Positions 17,588 to 24,740 of a stretch of 36,480 nt of DNA are shown piece after piece (the stretch's first letter is position 1; every line of letters starts with the position of its first letter). A model generated the notes under the pieces. The model worked only from the letters and a program-made list of their open reading frames with translations. It was not told where the DNA came from and did no database searches. Origin of the DNA: Candidatus Aphodovivens excrementavium (GTDB taxonomy: Bacteria; Actinomycetota; Coriobacteriia; Coriobacteriales; Eggerthellaceae). The DNA is taken from assembly GCA_018715935.1 (NCBI GenBank), contig DVKR01000019.1, forward strand, positions 1 to 36,480. The letters run 5' to 3'. A program made the translations under genes and the position numbers.

Positions 17588-18559
17588 ATGCTTGGCAGGA
17601 CCTGTGCCGCAGCGGCAAGCTGCGCTCTTGTGGCAGGGGCTCTTCTTGCAGGGTGCTCTTCGTCGTCGCCGGCGACCGAGCCCGATCAGACAGACGAGGT
17701 GATCGTAGCGGTGGACGACGTGGTTGACGAAGGGGCATCTGTCTCAGAGGAGAAGGCCGCTGGCGCGGAGGGCGAAGGGGCGTCTGCGCAATCCGCGAGC
17801 ATGCAAGCCGCCGAACAGGCGGTACGCGATCTGGTTTCGTCCTACGGCACCGAAGTTGCAGTGGCGGTGATGCCCTTGGACGGATCGGAAGGGTTCTCTC
17901 TCAACGGGGACGCCGATTTCGTGTCGGCTTCCATGATCAAGCTGCTCATTTTGGCCGAATATCTCGACGAGGTTGAGGCGGGGGCGTTGAACGCTTCGGC
18001 AAGCTATACCGTGACGTCAAGCGACATCGTGGGAGGCACGGGCGTCATCCAGAACAGCGGGGCAGGCGTGTCTTATACCTACGACGAGCTTGCGCGCGAC
18101 ATGATCATGTACAGCGACAATACGGCCACCAACATCCTCATTGATGCCATGGGTATGGATGCAATTAACGGTAAAGCCTCCGAACTGGGACTTTCCGGAA
18201 CAAGCCTCCAGAGGCGCATGATGGATTTGGGCACGGGGGTAGAAAATCACATCACCGCGAACGAGGCGGCTGAGCTGCTTGCGGGGTTTGCCAACCGCAC
18301 GCTGGCAAGCGAGGAACTCTGTGAAACGGCAGGGGGCTATCTGCTCGACCAAACCGATTCGGCGGGGTTGGCCCAAGGGCTTCCGGCGGGAGTCTCGTTC
18401 GCCCATAAAACCGGTTCGCTTGACCCCATTCGCCACGATGGCGGTATCGTATATGCGGAAAACCCCTACGTGATAGTAGTGCTGGCAAACATTGGCACCT
18501 CAAGTGCCAATTCGCTGATGGCGCAGGTGTCAAACGCCGTTTACGACGCCTTGGGCTGA
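17588..18559 (+). CDS. Beta-lactamase-fold serine hydrolase lipoprotein
   Basis: The protein has 323 residues. The N-terminus MLGRTCAAAASCALVAGALL is a lipoprotein signal; Cys23 in LAGC is the lipidation site. A negatively charged linker (about 30-75) precedes the catalytic domain. That domain holds S115-M-I-K118 (SxxK), S176-D-N (SDN) and K274-T-G (KTG), the class A beta-lactamase/transpeptidase-like pattern. The Ser70-type motif is intact but I do not see the Glu166 omega loop of true class A lactamases. A housekeeping peptidoglycan-related or ligand-binding role is more likely than antibiotic resistance. Start supported by AAGGAGAAGGG about 6 bases upstream. Confidence 0.85.
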   Translation: MLGRTCAAAASCALVAGALLAGCSSSSPATEPDQTDEVIVAVDDVVDEGASVSEEKAAGAEGEGASAQSASMQAAEQAVRDLVSSYGTEVAVAVMPLDGSEGFSLNGDADFVSASMIKLLILAEYLDEVEAGALNASASYTVTSSDIVGGTGVIQNSGAGVSYTYDELARDMIMYSDNTATNILIDAMGMDAINGKASELGLSGTSLQRRMMDLGTGVENHITANEAAELLAGFANRTLASEELCETAGGYLLDQTDSAGLAQGLPAGVSFAHKTGSLDPIRHDGGIVYAENPYVIVVLANIGTSSANSLMAQVSNAVYDALG

Positions 18560-18603
18560 GGCGGGCGAACGCCTAGACCCTATAACGACTAAAGGAAAGA
18601 ACA

Positions 18604-18674
18604 ATGCCGTTTCTCGGTAGCGCAACGAAAGAAGGAGCATGCCGTTTCTCGGTAGCATAACGAAAGAAGGGAGC
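18604..18674 (+). repeat. 35-bp tandem duplication with possible leader peptide
   Basis: Two copies of ATGCCGTTTCTCGGTAGC, extending to AACGAAAGAAGG, occupy 18604-18638 and 18639-18674 and differ at a few bases. From ATG 18604, with AAAGGAAAG in front, an 18-codon ORF (18604-18660) starts MPFLGSATKEG and ends at TAA. The second copy restarts the same words in the frame of the aminopeptidase gene, so a leader or an unused start may be involved. Confidence 0.7.
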
Positions 18675-18680
18675 CCTCTC

Positions 18681-20117
18681 ATGGAGCGTGAAATTGCTTG
18701 GAAAAAATACGACGACGCCGAGCTTGCCAAGGTGCGCGCGTTGGCGGACGACTACATCGAGTTCATTTCCGCCAACAAAACCGAGCGCGAGTGCGCATCT
18801 GCCGCTATAGCTCTGGCGGAGCAGGCGGGCTACGTTAGCCTCGACGAGGCGGTACGCGCGAACAAGCCGCTTGAGCCGGGCAGCAAAGTGTGGGCAAGTG
18901 CGCGCGGCAAGGCGGTCATGCTTGTTCAGGTGGGCACGGCGCCGCTTTCCGAGGGCGTTAACATTCTTGGCGCGCACATCGATTCGCCGCGCCTCGACGT
19001 GAAGCAAAACCCCCTCTACGAAAGCAATGGATTCGCCTTTTTGGACACGCACTACTACGGCGGCATCAAAAACTACCAGTGGGTTACGCTTCCGCTGGCG
19101 CTGCATGGCGTGATTGCGAAGAAAGACGGCAGCGTCGTGGAGGTGCGCCTAGGGGAAGATCCCGGCGATCCGGTCTTTTGCGTGACCGACCTGCTGCCGC
19201 ATTTGGGCGGCCAGCAGATGGGGAAAAAGGCCAACGAAGTGGTGGAAGGCGAAGCCCTCGACGTGCTGGTGGGCAACCAGCCTGAGAACTCAAACGCTTC
19301 CGAGAACAACGAGAACGACGAGAAGGGCGAAAAGGAAGGGAAGTCAGAAAGCGAGCCGGTTAAGGCGCGCATCCTTTCGCTTCTGGCAGAAGCCTACGGC
19401 ATCGATGAGGAAGACTTCCTGTCGGCAGAGATAGAAGTGGTTCCTGCCGGGCGTGCGCGCGATTGTGGTTTCGACCGTTCGATGGTGCTTGGCTACGGGC
19501 AGGACGACCGCGTGTGCGCCTATCCCTCTCTTCTGGCTCAGCTGGCGTTGGCGAACGACGTTATCGAGCGCACGGCGGTAACCATTTTGGTTGACAAAGA
19601 GGAGATCGGCAGCGTAGGCGCTACTGGCATGACCTCGCAGTTCTTCGAAAACGTGATGGCGGAAGTAATGGAGTTGGCGGGGGAGCCGGGAGCGTTGCCG
19701 CTTCGTCGCGGCCTGGCGGCTAGCCGCATGCTGTCGTCGGACGTGTCGGCGGGCTTCGACCCTGCCTACGCGAGCGTGTTCGAAGCTAAAAACTCTGCGT
19801 ATCTGGGCAAAGGCTTGGTGTTTAACAAATACACGGGGGCGCGGGGAAAGAGCGGCTCAAATGACGCGTCGGCCGAGTACATGGCGCGCGTGCGCCGCGT
19901 GATGGACGACGCTAAGGTGTCGTTCCAAACCGCCGAGCTGGGCAAGGTGAACGCCGGCGGCGGTGGCACCATCGCCTACATTCCTGCGAAATACGGCATG
20001 GACGTAATCGACTCGGGCGTGGCGGTGCTCTCCATGCATGCCCCTTGGGAAGTAACAAGCAAGGCGGACATCTACGAAGCGTACAGGGGCTACGAGGCGT
20101 TTTTGCGCAACGCCTAG
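18681..20117 (+). CDS. M18 family aminopeptidase
   Basis: Zinc aminopeptidase of the M18 family, cytoplasmic, 478 residues. Metal and catalytic residues are visible: H99 and D101 in GAHIDSPRLD, the Glu pair in LVDKEEIGSVGATGM (near 307-308), an aspartate in SSDVSAGFDP, and the final histidine in SMHAPWEV. A 29-residue acidic, asparagine/lysine-rich insertion (about 199-227) is not expected in the family and is probably a surface loop. The start at 18681 (MEREIAWKKY) has AAGGGAG about 7 bases upstream. An in-frame ATG at 18639 exists inside a tandem repeat, with a site only 1 base away. The gene end is duplicated just after the stop. Confidence 0.9.
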   Translation: MEREIAWKKYDDAELAKVRALADDYIEFISANKTERECASAAIALAEQAGYVSLDEAVRANKPLEPGSKVWASARGKAVMLVQVGTAPLSEGVNILGAHIDSPRLDVKQNPLYESNGFAFLDTHYYGGIKNYQWVTLPLALHGVIAKKDGSVVEVRLGEDPGDPVFCVTDLLPHLGGQQMGKKANEVVEGEALDVLVGNQPENSNASENNENDEKGEKEGKSESEPVKARILSLLAEAYGIDEEDFLSAEIEVVPAGRARDCGFDRSMVLGYGQDDRVCAYPSLLAQLALANDVIERTAVTILVDKEEIGSVGATGMTSQFFENVMAEVMELAGEPGALPLRRGLAASRMLSSDVSAGFDPAYASVFEAKNSAYLGKGLVFNKYTGARGKSGSNDASAEYMARVRRVMDDAKVSFQTAELGKVNAGGGGTIAYIPAKYGMDVIDSGVAVLSMHAPWEVTSKADIYEAYRGYEAFLRNA

Positions 20118-20166
20118 CGAGAACTGTCGCTACGAGGCGTTTTGCGCAACGCGTAGCGAGAATTGT
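20090..20166 (+). repeat. Tandem duplication of the aminopeptidase 3' end
   Basis: Bases 20090-20127 and 20130-20166 are near-copies (one T missing and a few changes). The second copy carries CTACGAGGCGTTTTGCGCAA, so the last codons and the stop TAG recur downstream of the real stop. Confidence 0.75.
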
Positions 20167-20171
20167 TTTTT
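20128..20171 (+). terminator. Terminator formed from the duplicated gene end
   Basis: CGCTACG (20128-20134) pairs with CGTAGCG (20152-20158), with CGTT/AACG inside. A run of six T at 20166-20171 follows after 7 bases. Confidence 0.6.
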
Positions 20172-20185
20172 CCCAAAGCAAAGAT

Positions 20186-20223
20186 GGGGCTGTATCAAAA
20201 GCGATTTTGGTGCAGCCCCTTTT
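20186..20223 (+). terminator. Intrinsic terminator
   Basis: GGGGCTG (20186-20192) pairs with CAGCCCC (20213-20219), with CAAAA/TTTTG within, then TTTT. It is a second terminator for the aminopeptidase transcript. Confidence 0.75.
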
Positions 20224-20277
20224 CTATGCTCAGAACTCTATCTATGTCCGGACCTCTATCTATGCATGGGGTCCCAG

Positions 20278-20326
20278 GGCATCTAAGTAAATCACGATTA
20301 CCTTAATCGTGATTTACTTAGATGCC
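20278..20326. repeat. Perfect 23-bp palindrome upstream of ATPase gene
   Basis: Arms 20278-20300 and 20304-20326 are exact reverse complements around CCT. The left arm begins GGCATCTAAGTAAATCACG. It is AT-rich in a 60% GC region and ends 54 bases before the start of the ATPase gene. Such length and perfection exceed most operators. It may be an autoregulatory operator, a cruciform, or the binding or cleavage site of the ATPase protein. Confidence 0.95.
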
Positions 20327-20380
20327 TCATGTCGTATACTGGAACATGCACAAGGCGGTTAAGACGATGGAGGCGAGTCG

Positions 20381-21796
20381 GTGTTTATCGGACGAGAAAC
20401 CGAGCTGGGAACGCTCGAGCGGTTGTACAGGCACAAGGGCTTCAGGATGGCGGTCGTGTACGGGAGGCGACGCGTGGGCAAAACCGCGCTGCTTTCCGAA
20501 TTCTGTCGCGGAAAACAGGCGCTGTTCTTCACGGCTCAGCAAAAGAACACTACGGCGAATCTTCGCGTGTTCTCTCGGCAGGTGTACGAGTTCCTCGGAC
20601 TGCCTGCAAGTACGCCGCCCCTGCCTTCCTGGGACGAGGCGCTGAGCTACTTTGCGCAGCGCCTCGAAGAATCCGGTCAACACGTTGTGTTCGTGTTCGA
20701 CGAATTCCCCTACGCGGCGGAGGCGGATCCGTCCCTCCCCTCGATCATGCAGATCGCCATCGACCACCAGTTCTCGAAGACAAACACGTGCCTGATCTTG
20801 TGCGGCAGTAACGAAAGTTTTATGGAGGGCAAAGTCCTCGGCTCGAAAAGCCCCCTTTACGGGCGCCGCCATGCGCAGATAAGGCTGCGCCCGTTCAACT
20901 ACTACGATGCGGCGCAATTCGTGCCGGGCTTGTCTCCCGAGGATCGCGTGACGTGCTATGCCGCATTCGGCGGAACCCCCTACTATCTCGAGCAGTTCGA
21001 TGCCGACATGTCGCTTGCCGAGAACATCGAAGCTCTGTTTTTCGATCTTTCGGGTACCTTGTATGCCGAGCCGCAGATGCTATTGCGCCAGGAACTGCGC
21101 GAGCCTGCCGTCTATGCTTCCGTGCTCGATGCGGTAGGGTCGGGGGCGACGGTTCCCAAGCAGATCGCCGAGCGGGCGGGCGTCGACGAGAATGCCATCG
21201 GAAGCTATCTTGCCGCGCTCGTGCGCTTAGACATCCTGCAGCGGATCGTTCCCTTTGGAGAGAACCCTTCCCGCTCCCGCAAGGGGCGCTATTCGATCAA
21301 GGATCCGTTCTTTGCATTCTGGTATCGCTTTGTAAGCCCGTCAACGGGCGCGATCGAGCAAGGCTTGGGACGGGCGGTCGCTCGGCAAGCCCTTGAGAAG
21401 TCCAGCTTGTCGGAGTATGTCGGCCATCAATTTGAGAATGTCTGCATGCAGTGGGTCGTGCGGCGCGCTCTCAGTGGGCTTCTGCCGTTTCTTCCCACCG
21501 AGTTCGGTCGGTGGTGGGGAACCGATCCCAGTTTGCGTGAGCAGGTGGATGTCGATGTGGTGGCAGCCAGTTCGGCGGAGCGACGGCTGCTTGTGGGAGA
21601 ATGCAAATGGCGGGGATCGTTCAACGAGACCGAGGCGGTCAAGACGCTTGAGCGCAGAGCCCGTCTTCTTGGGGATTACGATAAGGTGGATCACGTGCTT
21701 TTCATGAAGGGGGATCCGTCTCCGGAGACCGCCCGAAAAGCTGCCGAGCGTGACGACCTCGAGATCGTGACTGCTGAAGACCTGTACAGCGGGTAA
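20381..21796 (+). CDS. AAA ATPase with C-terminal DUF234 nuclease-like domain
   Basis: The protein has 471 residues. The N-terminal P-loop ATPase (archaeal ATPase family) shows GRETELGTLERLY, Walker A at 28-36 (GRRRVGKTA), Walker B near 103-108 (FVFDEFP) and sensor-like CGSNESF. A winged-helix-like stretch (PKQIAERAGVDENAIGSYL) is in the middle. The C-terminus fits DUF234: D390 and D392 in EQVDVDVV and E407/K409 in GECKW give a D-ExK arrangement like PD-(D/E)XK nucleases, then HVLFMKGDP. The function of these widespread ATPases is not known. Start is GTG at 20381 with GGAGG about 7 bases before it. Upstream sits a perfect palindrome; downstream is a fragment of a similar gene. Confidence 0.88.
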   Translation: MFIGRETELGTLERLYRHKGFRMAVVYGRRRVGKTALLSEFCRGKQALFFTAQQKNTTANLRVFSRQVYEFLGLPASTPPLPSWDEALSYFAQRLEESGQHVVFVFDEFPYAAEADPSLPSIMQIAIDHQFSKTNTCLILCGSNESFMEGKVLGSKSPLYGRRHAQIRLRPFNYYDAAQFVPGLSPEDRVTCYAAFGGTPYYLEQFDADMSLAENIEALFFDLSGTLYAEPQMLLRQELREPAVYASVLDAVGSGATVPKQIAERAGVDENAIGSYLAALVRLDILQRIVPFGENPSRSRKGRYSIKDPFFAFWYRFVSPSTGAIEQGLGRAVARQALEKSSLSEYVGHQFENVCMQWVVRRALSGLLPFLPTEFGRWWGTDPSLREQVDVDVVAASSAERRLLVGECKWRGSFNETEAVKTLERRARLLGDYDKVDHVLFMKGDPSPETARKAAERDDLEIVTAEDLYSG

Positions 21797-21861
21797 GAGC
21801 GGTGAGGGCTGCCGTTCGGGAGCTCGACTTCATTTGCACAACCGCAATGCGGACGTAGCGG

Positions 21862-21957
21862 GGCAAGGAGCAGATCGCCGAACGGGTAGGAGCCGATTCG
21901 CTAGCGTTCCGGTCTCGGGGCGCTGCCATCGGCGGATTGGAGGCGCGTTCCGCTTGA
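21862..21957 (+). pseudogene. Fragment resembling the winged-helix part of the ATPase
   Basis: The stretch GKEQIAERVGADS (frame ending TGA at 21955) matches PKQIAERAGVDE of the intact ATPase. At the base level 21871-21890 matches 21161-21180 at 17 of 20 positions, 710 bases apart. It is too short to be functional, so it looks like a decayed second copy or a duplicated fragment. CATTTGCAC (21831-21839) recurs inverted at 21965-21973 around it. The rest of the 21797-22096 gap shows only the promoter below. Confidence 0.5.
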
Positions 21958-21982
21958 CATCGCGGTGCAAATGGAAGATAGT
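21954..21982 (+). promoter_or_regulatory. Promoter of the amino acid ABC operon
   Basis: TTGACA (21954-21959), 17 bases, GATAGT (21977-21982). The -35 is consensus and the spacing ideal. The leader to the lipoprotein start is about 110 bases. Confidence 0.7.
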
Positions 21983-22096
21983 ATGCGCAAGGTGCTTTAG
22001 CACGGTAGAGTGATAGAGCGATTCGGACGGCCTGTCGACGCCGTTCGGGTCAGAGAAGCGCGCGCGGTGTCGCCGCAGCGCCGAGGGAGGGAAACG

Positions 22097-22957
22097 ATGA
22101 GATCTCTAGCCAAGAATAAGATCTGGGCGCTTGCCGCTACGGCCGCGTTGCTGGCGTTGGTGGCTGCACTGATGGCAGGATGTTCGGGTGGTTCGAGCAC
22201 GCAGGAAAGCGACGCTAACGGCGAGGCGGCTTCTTCCGACGGCAGCGATTTCACGCTGATCGTCGGTTTCGACCAAAGCTATCCTCCGTACGGATTCGTG
22301 GGCGACGACGGTGAATACACCGGATTCGACCTTGACCTGGCGGCAGAGGTTGCCGAGCGCAACGGCTGGGGCATCGAACTTTCCGCGATTGACTGGGACG
22401 CAAAAGACGCTCTGCTGGGAAGCGGCACCATTAACTGCATCTGGAACGGCTTCACCATGGAGGGCCGCGAGGGAGACTACACGTTCTCCGAACCTTACAT
22501 GCTCAACGAGCAGGTGATTGTGGTACGCGACGATTCCGGCATCGAAACCTCCGAGGACCTTGCGGGAAAAACCGTTATGACGCAGGTTGACTCCGCTGCA
22601 TTGGACGTGCTGGAGGGCAACGCGGCCGACTTGGCAGCCACCTTCGCAGGGGGCGCCGCCCAAACTATCGGCGATTACAACAACGCCTTTATGCAGCTTG
22701 AGTCGGGCATGGTGGACGCTGTGGCATGTGACCTCTCGATTGCCAACTACCAGTTGGCTGCCAACCCCGATGCCTACATGGTTATCGACACACTTTCCTC
22801 TGAGCACTATGCGGTAGGCTTCAAGCAGGGCGAAACTGACCTTGCCGCCACGGTAAGCGACACGCTGCGCGAAATGTACGAGGACGGCACGGTTGAGGAG
22901 CTGTGCAAGAAGTACGAAGAGTACGGCTTGTCGTTTGAGAACTGGGTTCTGCAGTAG
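22097..22957 (+). CDS. Amino acid ABC transporter substrate-binding lipoprotein
   Basis: Solute-binding family 3 lipoprotein, 286 residues, anchored outside the membrane. The signal ends at LMAGC with Cys29 lipidated. The mature domain shows VGFDQSYPPYGFVGDDGEY and GFDLDLAAEVAERNGW, the SBP family 3 start, and IWNGFTMEGREGDYTFSEPYM for ligand binding. Polar amino acids are the usual ligands; which one is not predictable. The start at 22097 has GGAGGGAAA about 5 bases away, in preference to an upstream in-frame start at 22010. The permease and ATPase genes follow. Confidence 0.92.
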   Translation: MRSLAKNKIWALAATAALLALVAALMAGCSGGSSTQESDANGEAASSDGSDFTLIVGFDQSYPPYGFVGDDGEYTGFDLDLAAEVAERNGWGIELSAIDWDAKDALLGSGTINCIWNGFTMEGREGDYTFSEPYMLNEQVIVVRDDSGIETSEDLAGKTVMTQVDSAALDVLEGNAADLAATFAGGAAQTIGDYNNAFMQLESGMVDAVACDLSIANYQLAANPDAYMVIDTLSSEHYAVGFKQGETDLAATVSDTLREMYEDGTVEELCKKYEEYGLSFENWVLQ

Positions 22958-22974
22958 GGTGTGTAAAACGCGAA

Positions 22975-22998
22975 CGGGCGAGTCAGGAACCTCGCCCG
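22975..22998 (+). terminator. Hairpin between SBP and permease genes
   Basis: CGGGCGAG and CTCGCCCG form a perfect 8-bp stem with an 8-nt loop, and no T-run. It may stabilise the SBP mRNA end or attenuate the downstream genes. Confidence 0.5.
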
Positions 22999-23021
22999 AT
23001 TGCCTGCTTGCCGCGGGAATA

Positions 23022-23055
23022 GAAAGCGCGCTCGTCGTTTGATGGGCGCGCTTTC
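23022..23055 (+). terminator. Second hairpin between SBP and permease genes
   Basis: GAAAGCGCGC and GCGCGCTTTC are perfect 10-bp arms with a 14-nt loop, 25 bases before the permease start. Two hairpins here could keep SBP levels above permease levels. Confidence 0.5.
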
Positions 23056-23079
23056 ACGCTGAAAGGAAGAGGGCGGTTT

Positions 23080-23733
23080 ATGGAATTGGCTACGATGCTT
23101 GAGCTTCTCGGCTCGGGCTTGGTGCTTACGTTGCAGGTATTTTTCACCACGCTTATCGGCGCGTTGCCGTTAGGTGTGGTGGTTGCTCTGTGCCGTATGA
23201 GCAAATTCAAGCCTTTGGCGCTTATCACGCGGCTCTATATCTCCATCATGCGCGGCACTCCTCTGATGCTGCAGCTTATGGCATTGATGTTTGGCCCGTA
23301 CTACCTGTTCGGCCTGCAGCTTGGCGGCGACTGGAAGTATTGGGCGTGCTCAATTGGCTTTATCATCAACTATGCCGCCTACTTCGGCGAAATCTACCGA
23401 AGCGGATTGCAGTCTATTCCGCGCGGGCAGTACGAGGCGGCAGAAGTGCTGGGCTACACCCGCTCGCAGACGTTTCTTAAAATCGTTTTGCCGCAGGTGG
23501 TAAAACGCATCCTTCCTGCCATGAGCAACGAAGTGATCACGCTGGTCAAAGACACCTCTCTTGCTTTTGTGGTGGGCATTATGGAGATGTTTACCCAGGC
23601 CAAGGCGCTGGCAGCCTCTCAGGTGAGCATGATTCCCTACGTGCTGGCGGGCGTGATCTATTGGGTGTTCAACTTCATTGTGGAAATGATCTTGACGCGC
23701 ATCGAGAAGAAGCTGAACTACTACCACGACTAG
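23080..23733 (+). CDS. Amino acid ABC transporter permease (HisM-type)
   Basis: Membrane permease, 217 residues, with about five hydrophobic helices. ALITRLYISIMRGTPLMLQLM and the EAA loop (QYEAAEVLGYTRSQTFLKIVLPQVVKRILP) are diagnostic of the polar amino acid permease family; the EAA loop contacts the ATPase. It probably forms a homodimer since no second permease gene is present. Start supported by AAGGAAGAGGG upstream. It is 122 bases after the SBP gene with hairpins between, and 43 bases before the ATPase gene. Confidence 0.93.
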   Translation: MELATMLELLGSGLVLTLQVFFTTLIGALPLGVVVALCRMSKFKPLALITRLYISIMRGTPLMLQLMALMFGPYYLFGLQLGGDWKYWACSIGFIINYAAYFGEIYRSGLQSIPRGQYEAAEVLGYTRSQTFLKIVLPQVVKRILPAMSNEVITLVKDTSLAFVVGIMEMFTQAKALAASQVSMIPYVLAGVIYWVFNFIVEMILTRIEKKLNYYHD

Positions 23734-23776
23734 GCCAGTTCCGCTAATGGGGCAATCGGGGATGGGAGACACGACT

Positions 23777-24556
23777 ATGACAGAGCAGAGCACGCTGCCG
23801 CTTTTGGCCATCGAGCATGCCAAGAAAAGCTTCGGGAACACCGAAGTCCTCAAGGACATTTCACTGTCGGTGACGCCAGGCGAAGTGGTTGCCATCATTG
23901 GGCCGTCGGGCGGCGGCAAATCGACGTTGTTGCGGTGCGCGACGCTGCTAGAAACGCTCGACGGGGGCTCGCTTTCTTTTGGGGACGTGCAGGTTGCCCA
24001 TGACGAAAACGGGCGCGCCGTGTATGCGGGAAAGGACACCATCAAGAAGGCGAAGGAGCAATTCGGCCTGGTGTTTCAGGACTTTAATCTCTTTCCGCAC
24101 TACACGGTCCTCAAAAACGTGATGGACGCCCCCGTAAGCGTGCTCAAGCGCCCGCGTGCCGAGGCGGAGCAGCACGCGCGAGAACTGCTGGCAAAGATGG
24201 GCCTGTCGGGCAAAGAGGACATGGTGCCCTGCGAGCTGTCTGGCGGTCAGAAGCAGCGTGTTGCCATTGCGCGCGCGTTGGCAATGAACCCGGAGATTCT
24301 TTTCTTCGACGAACCCACCAGCGCGCTTGACCCTGAGCTCACCAAAGAAGTTCTGAAGGTCATTCGCGATTTGGCGGCAGAGCGCATGACGATGGTGATT
24401 GTGACGCACGAGATGAAGTTTGCACGCGACGTTGCCGACCGCATCGTGTTCATGGACGGCGGTTTTATCGTTGAGGAGGGGCCAGCGTCTTCGGTGATTG
24501 ACAACCCGCAGCATCAGCGCACCAAGTCGTTCCTGTCGAATTACGAAGGCGAGTAG
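23777..24556 (+). CDS. glnQ: Amino acid ABC transporter ATP-binding protein (GlnQ-type)
   Basis: ATPase driving polar amino acid uptake, 259 residues. Walker A GPSGGGKST, Q-loop VFQDFNLFPHYTVLKNV, signature [15 protein letters not shown], Walker B ILFFDEPTSALDPE and the H-loop VTHEMKFA are intact. The start at 23777 is chosen over 23747 and 23762 because GGGAG lies 8 bases upstream of it only. A short insertion around GRAVYAGKDTIKKAKEQF, between Walker A and the Q-loop, is longer than in E. coli GlnQ. It completes the SBP-permease-ATPase operon. Confidence 0.92.
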   Translation: MTEQSTLPLLAIEHAKKSFGNTEVLKDISLSVTPGEVVAIIGPSGGGKSTLLRCATLLETLDGGSLSFGDVQVAHDENGRAVYAGKDTIKKAKEQFGLVFQDFNLFPHYTVLKNVMDAPVSVLKRPRAEAEQHARELLAKMGLSGKEDMVPCELSGGQKQRVAIARALAMNPEILFFDEPTSALDPELTKEVLKVIRDLAAERMTMVIVTHEMKFARDVADRIVFMDGGFIVEEGPASSVIDNPQHQRTKSFLSNYEGE

Positions 24557-24668
24557 GGCGTCCAACGAGCCCGGATAGGCCAGCGAGGGCGAAGCCGTCC
24601 ACCTGCGCTGAACGCATGTTTTTCTCCATATTCATCTCTTTGTTTGATGATTAGCTGTTTTAGGTGTC

Positions 24669-24674
24669 TATAAT
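24669..24674 (+). promoter_or_regulatory. guaB -10 box
   Basis: Consensus TATAAT, 66 bases before the guaB start, in an AT-rich patch. A candidate -35 (TTGATG) is 19 bases upstream of it, a little far. Confidence 0.55.
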
Positions 24675-24740
24675 GGAGCCACTTATTCAAGCGGCAACAC
24701 GATGTTAGCCAAAGCTGCAGCTAGATGGAGGAGTTTGCTC

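Noticed and set aside
17588..18559. True class A beta-lactamase (resistance gene)
   Set aside because: SxxK, SDN and KTG are present but the Glu166 omega loop is not visible, and the lipoprotein linker and housekeeping-like context argue against it.
20128..20326. Insertion sequence ends around the palindrome
   Set aside because: No transposase gene, no target-site duplication, and the palindrome is internally symmetric rather than a pair of terminal repeats.
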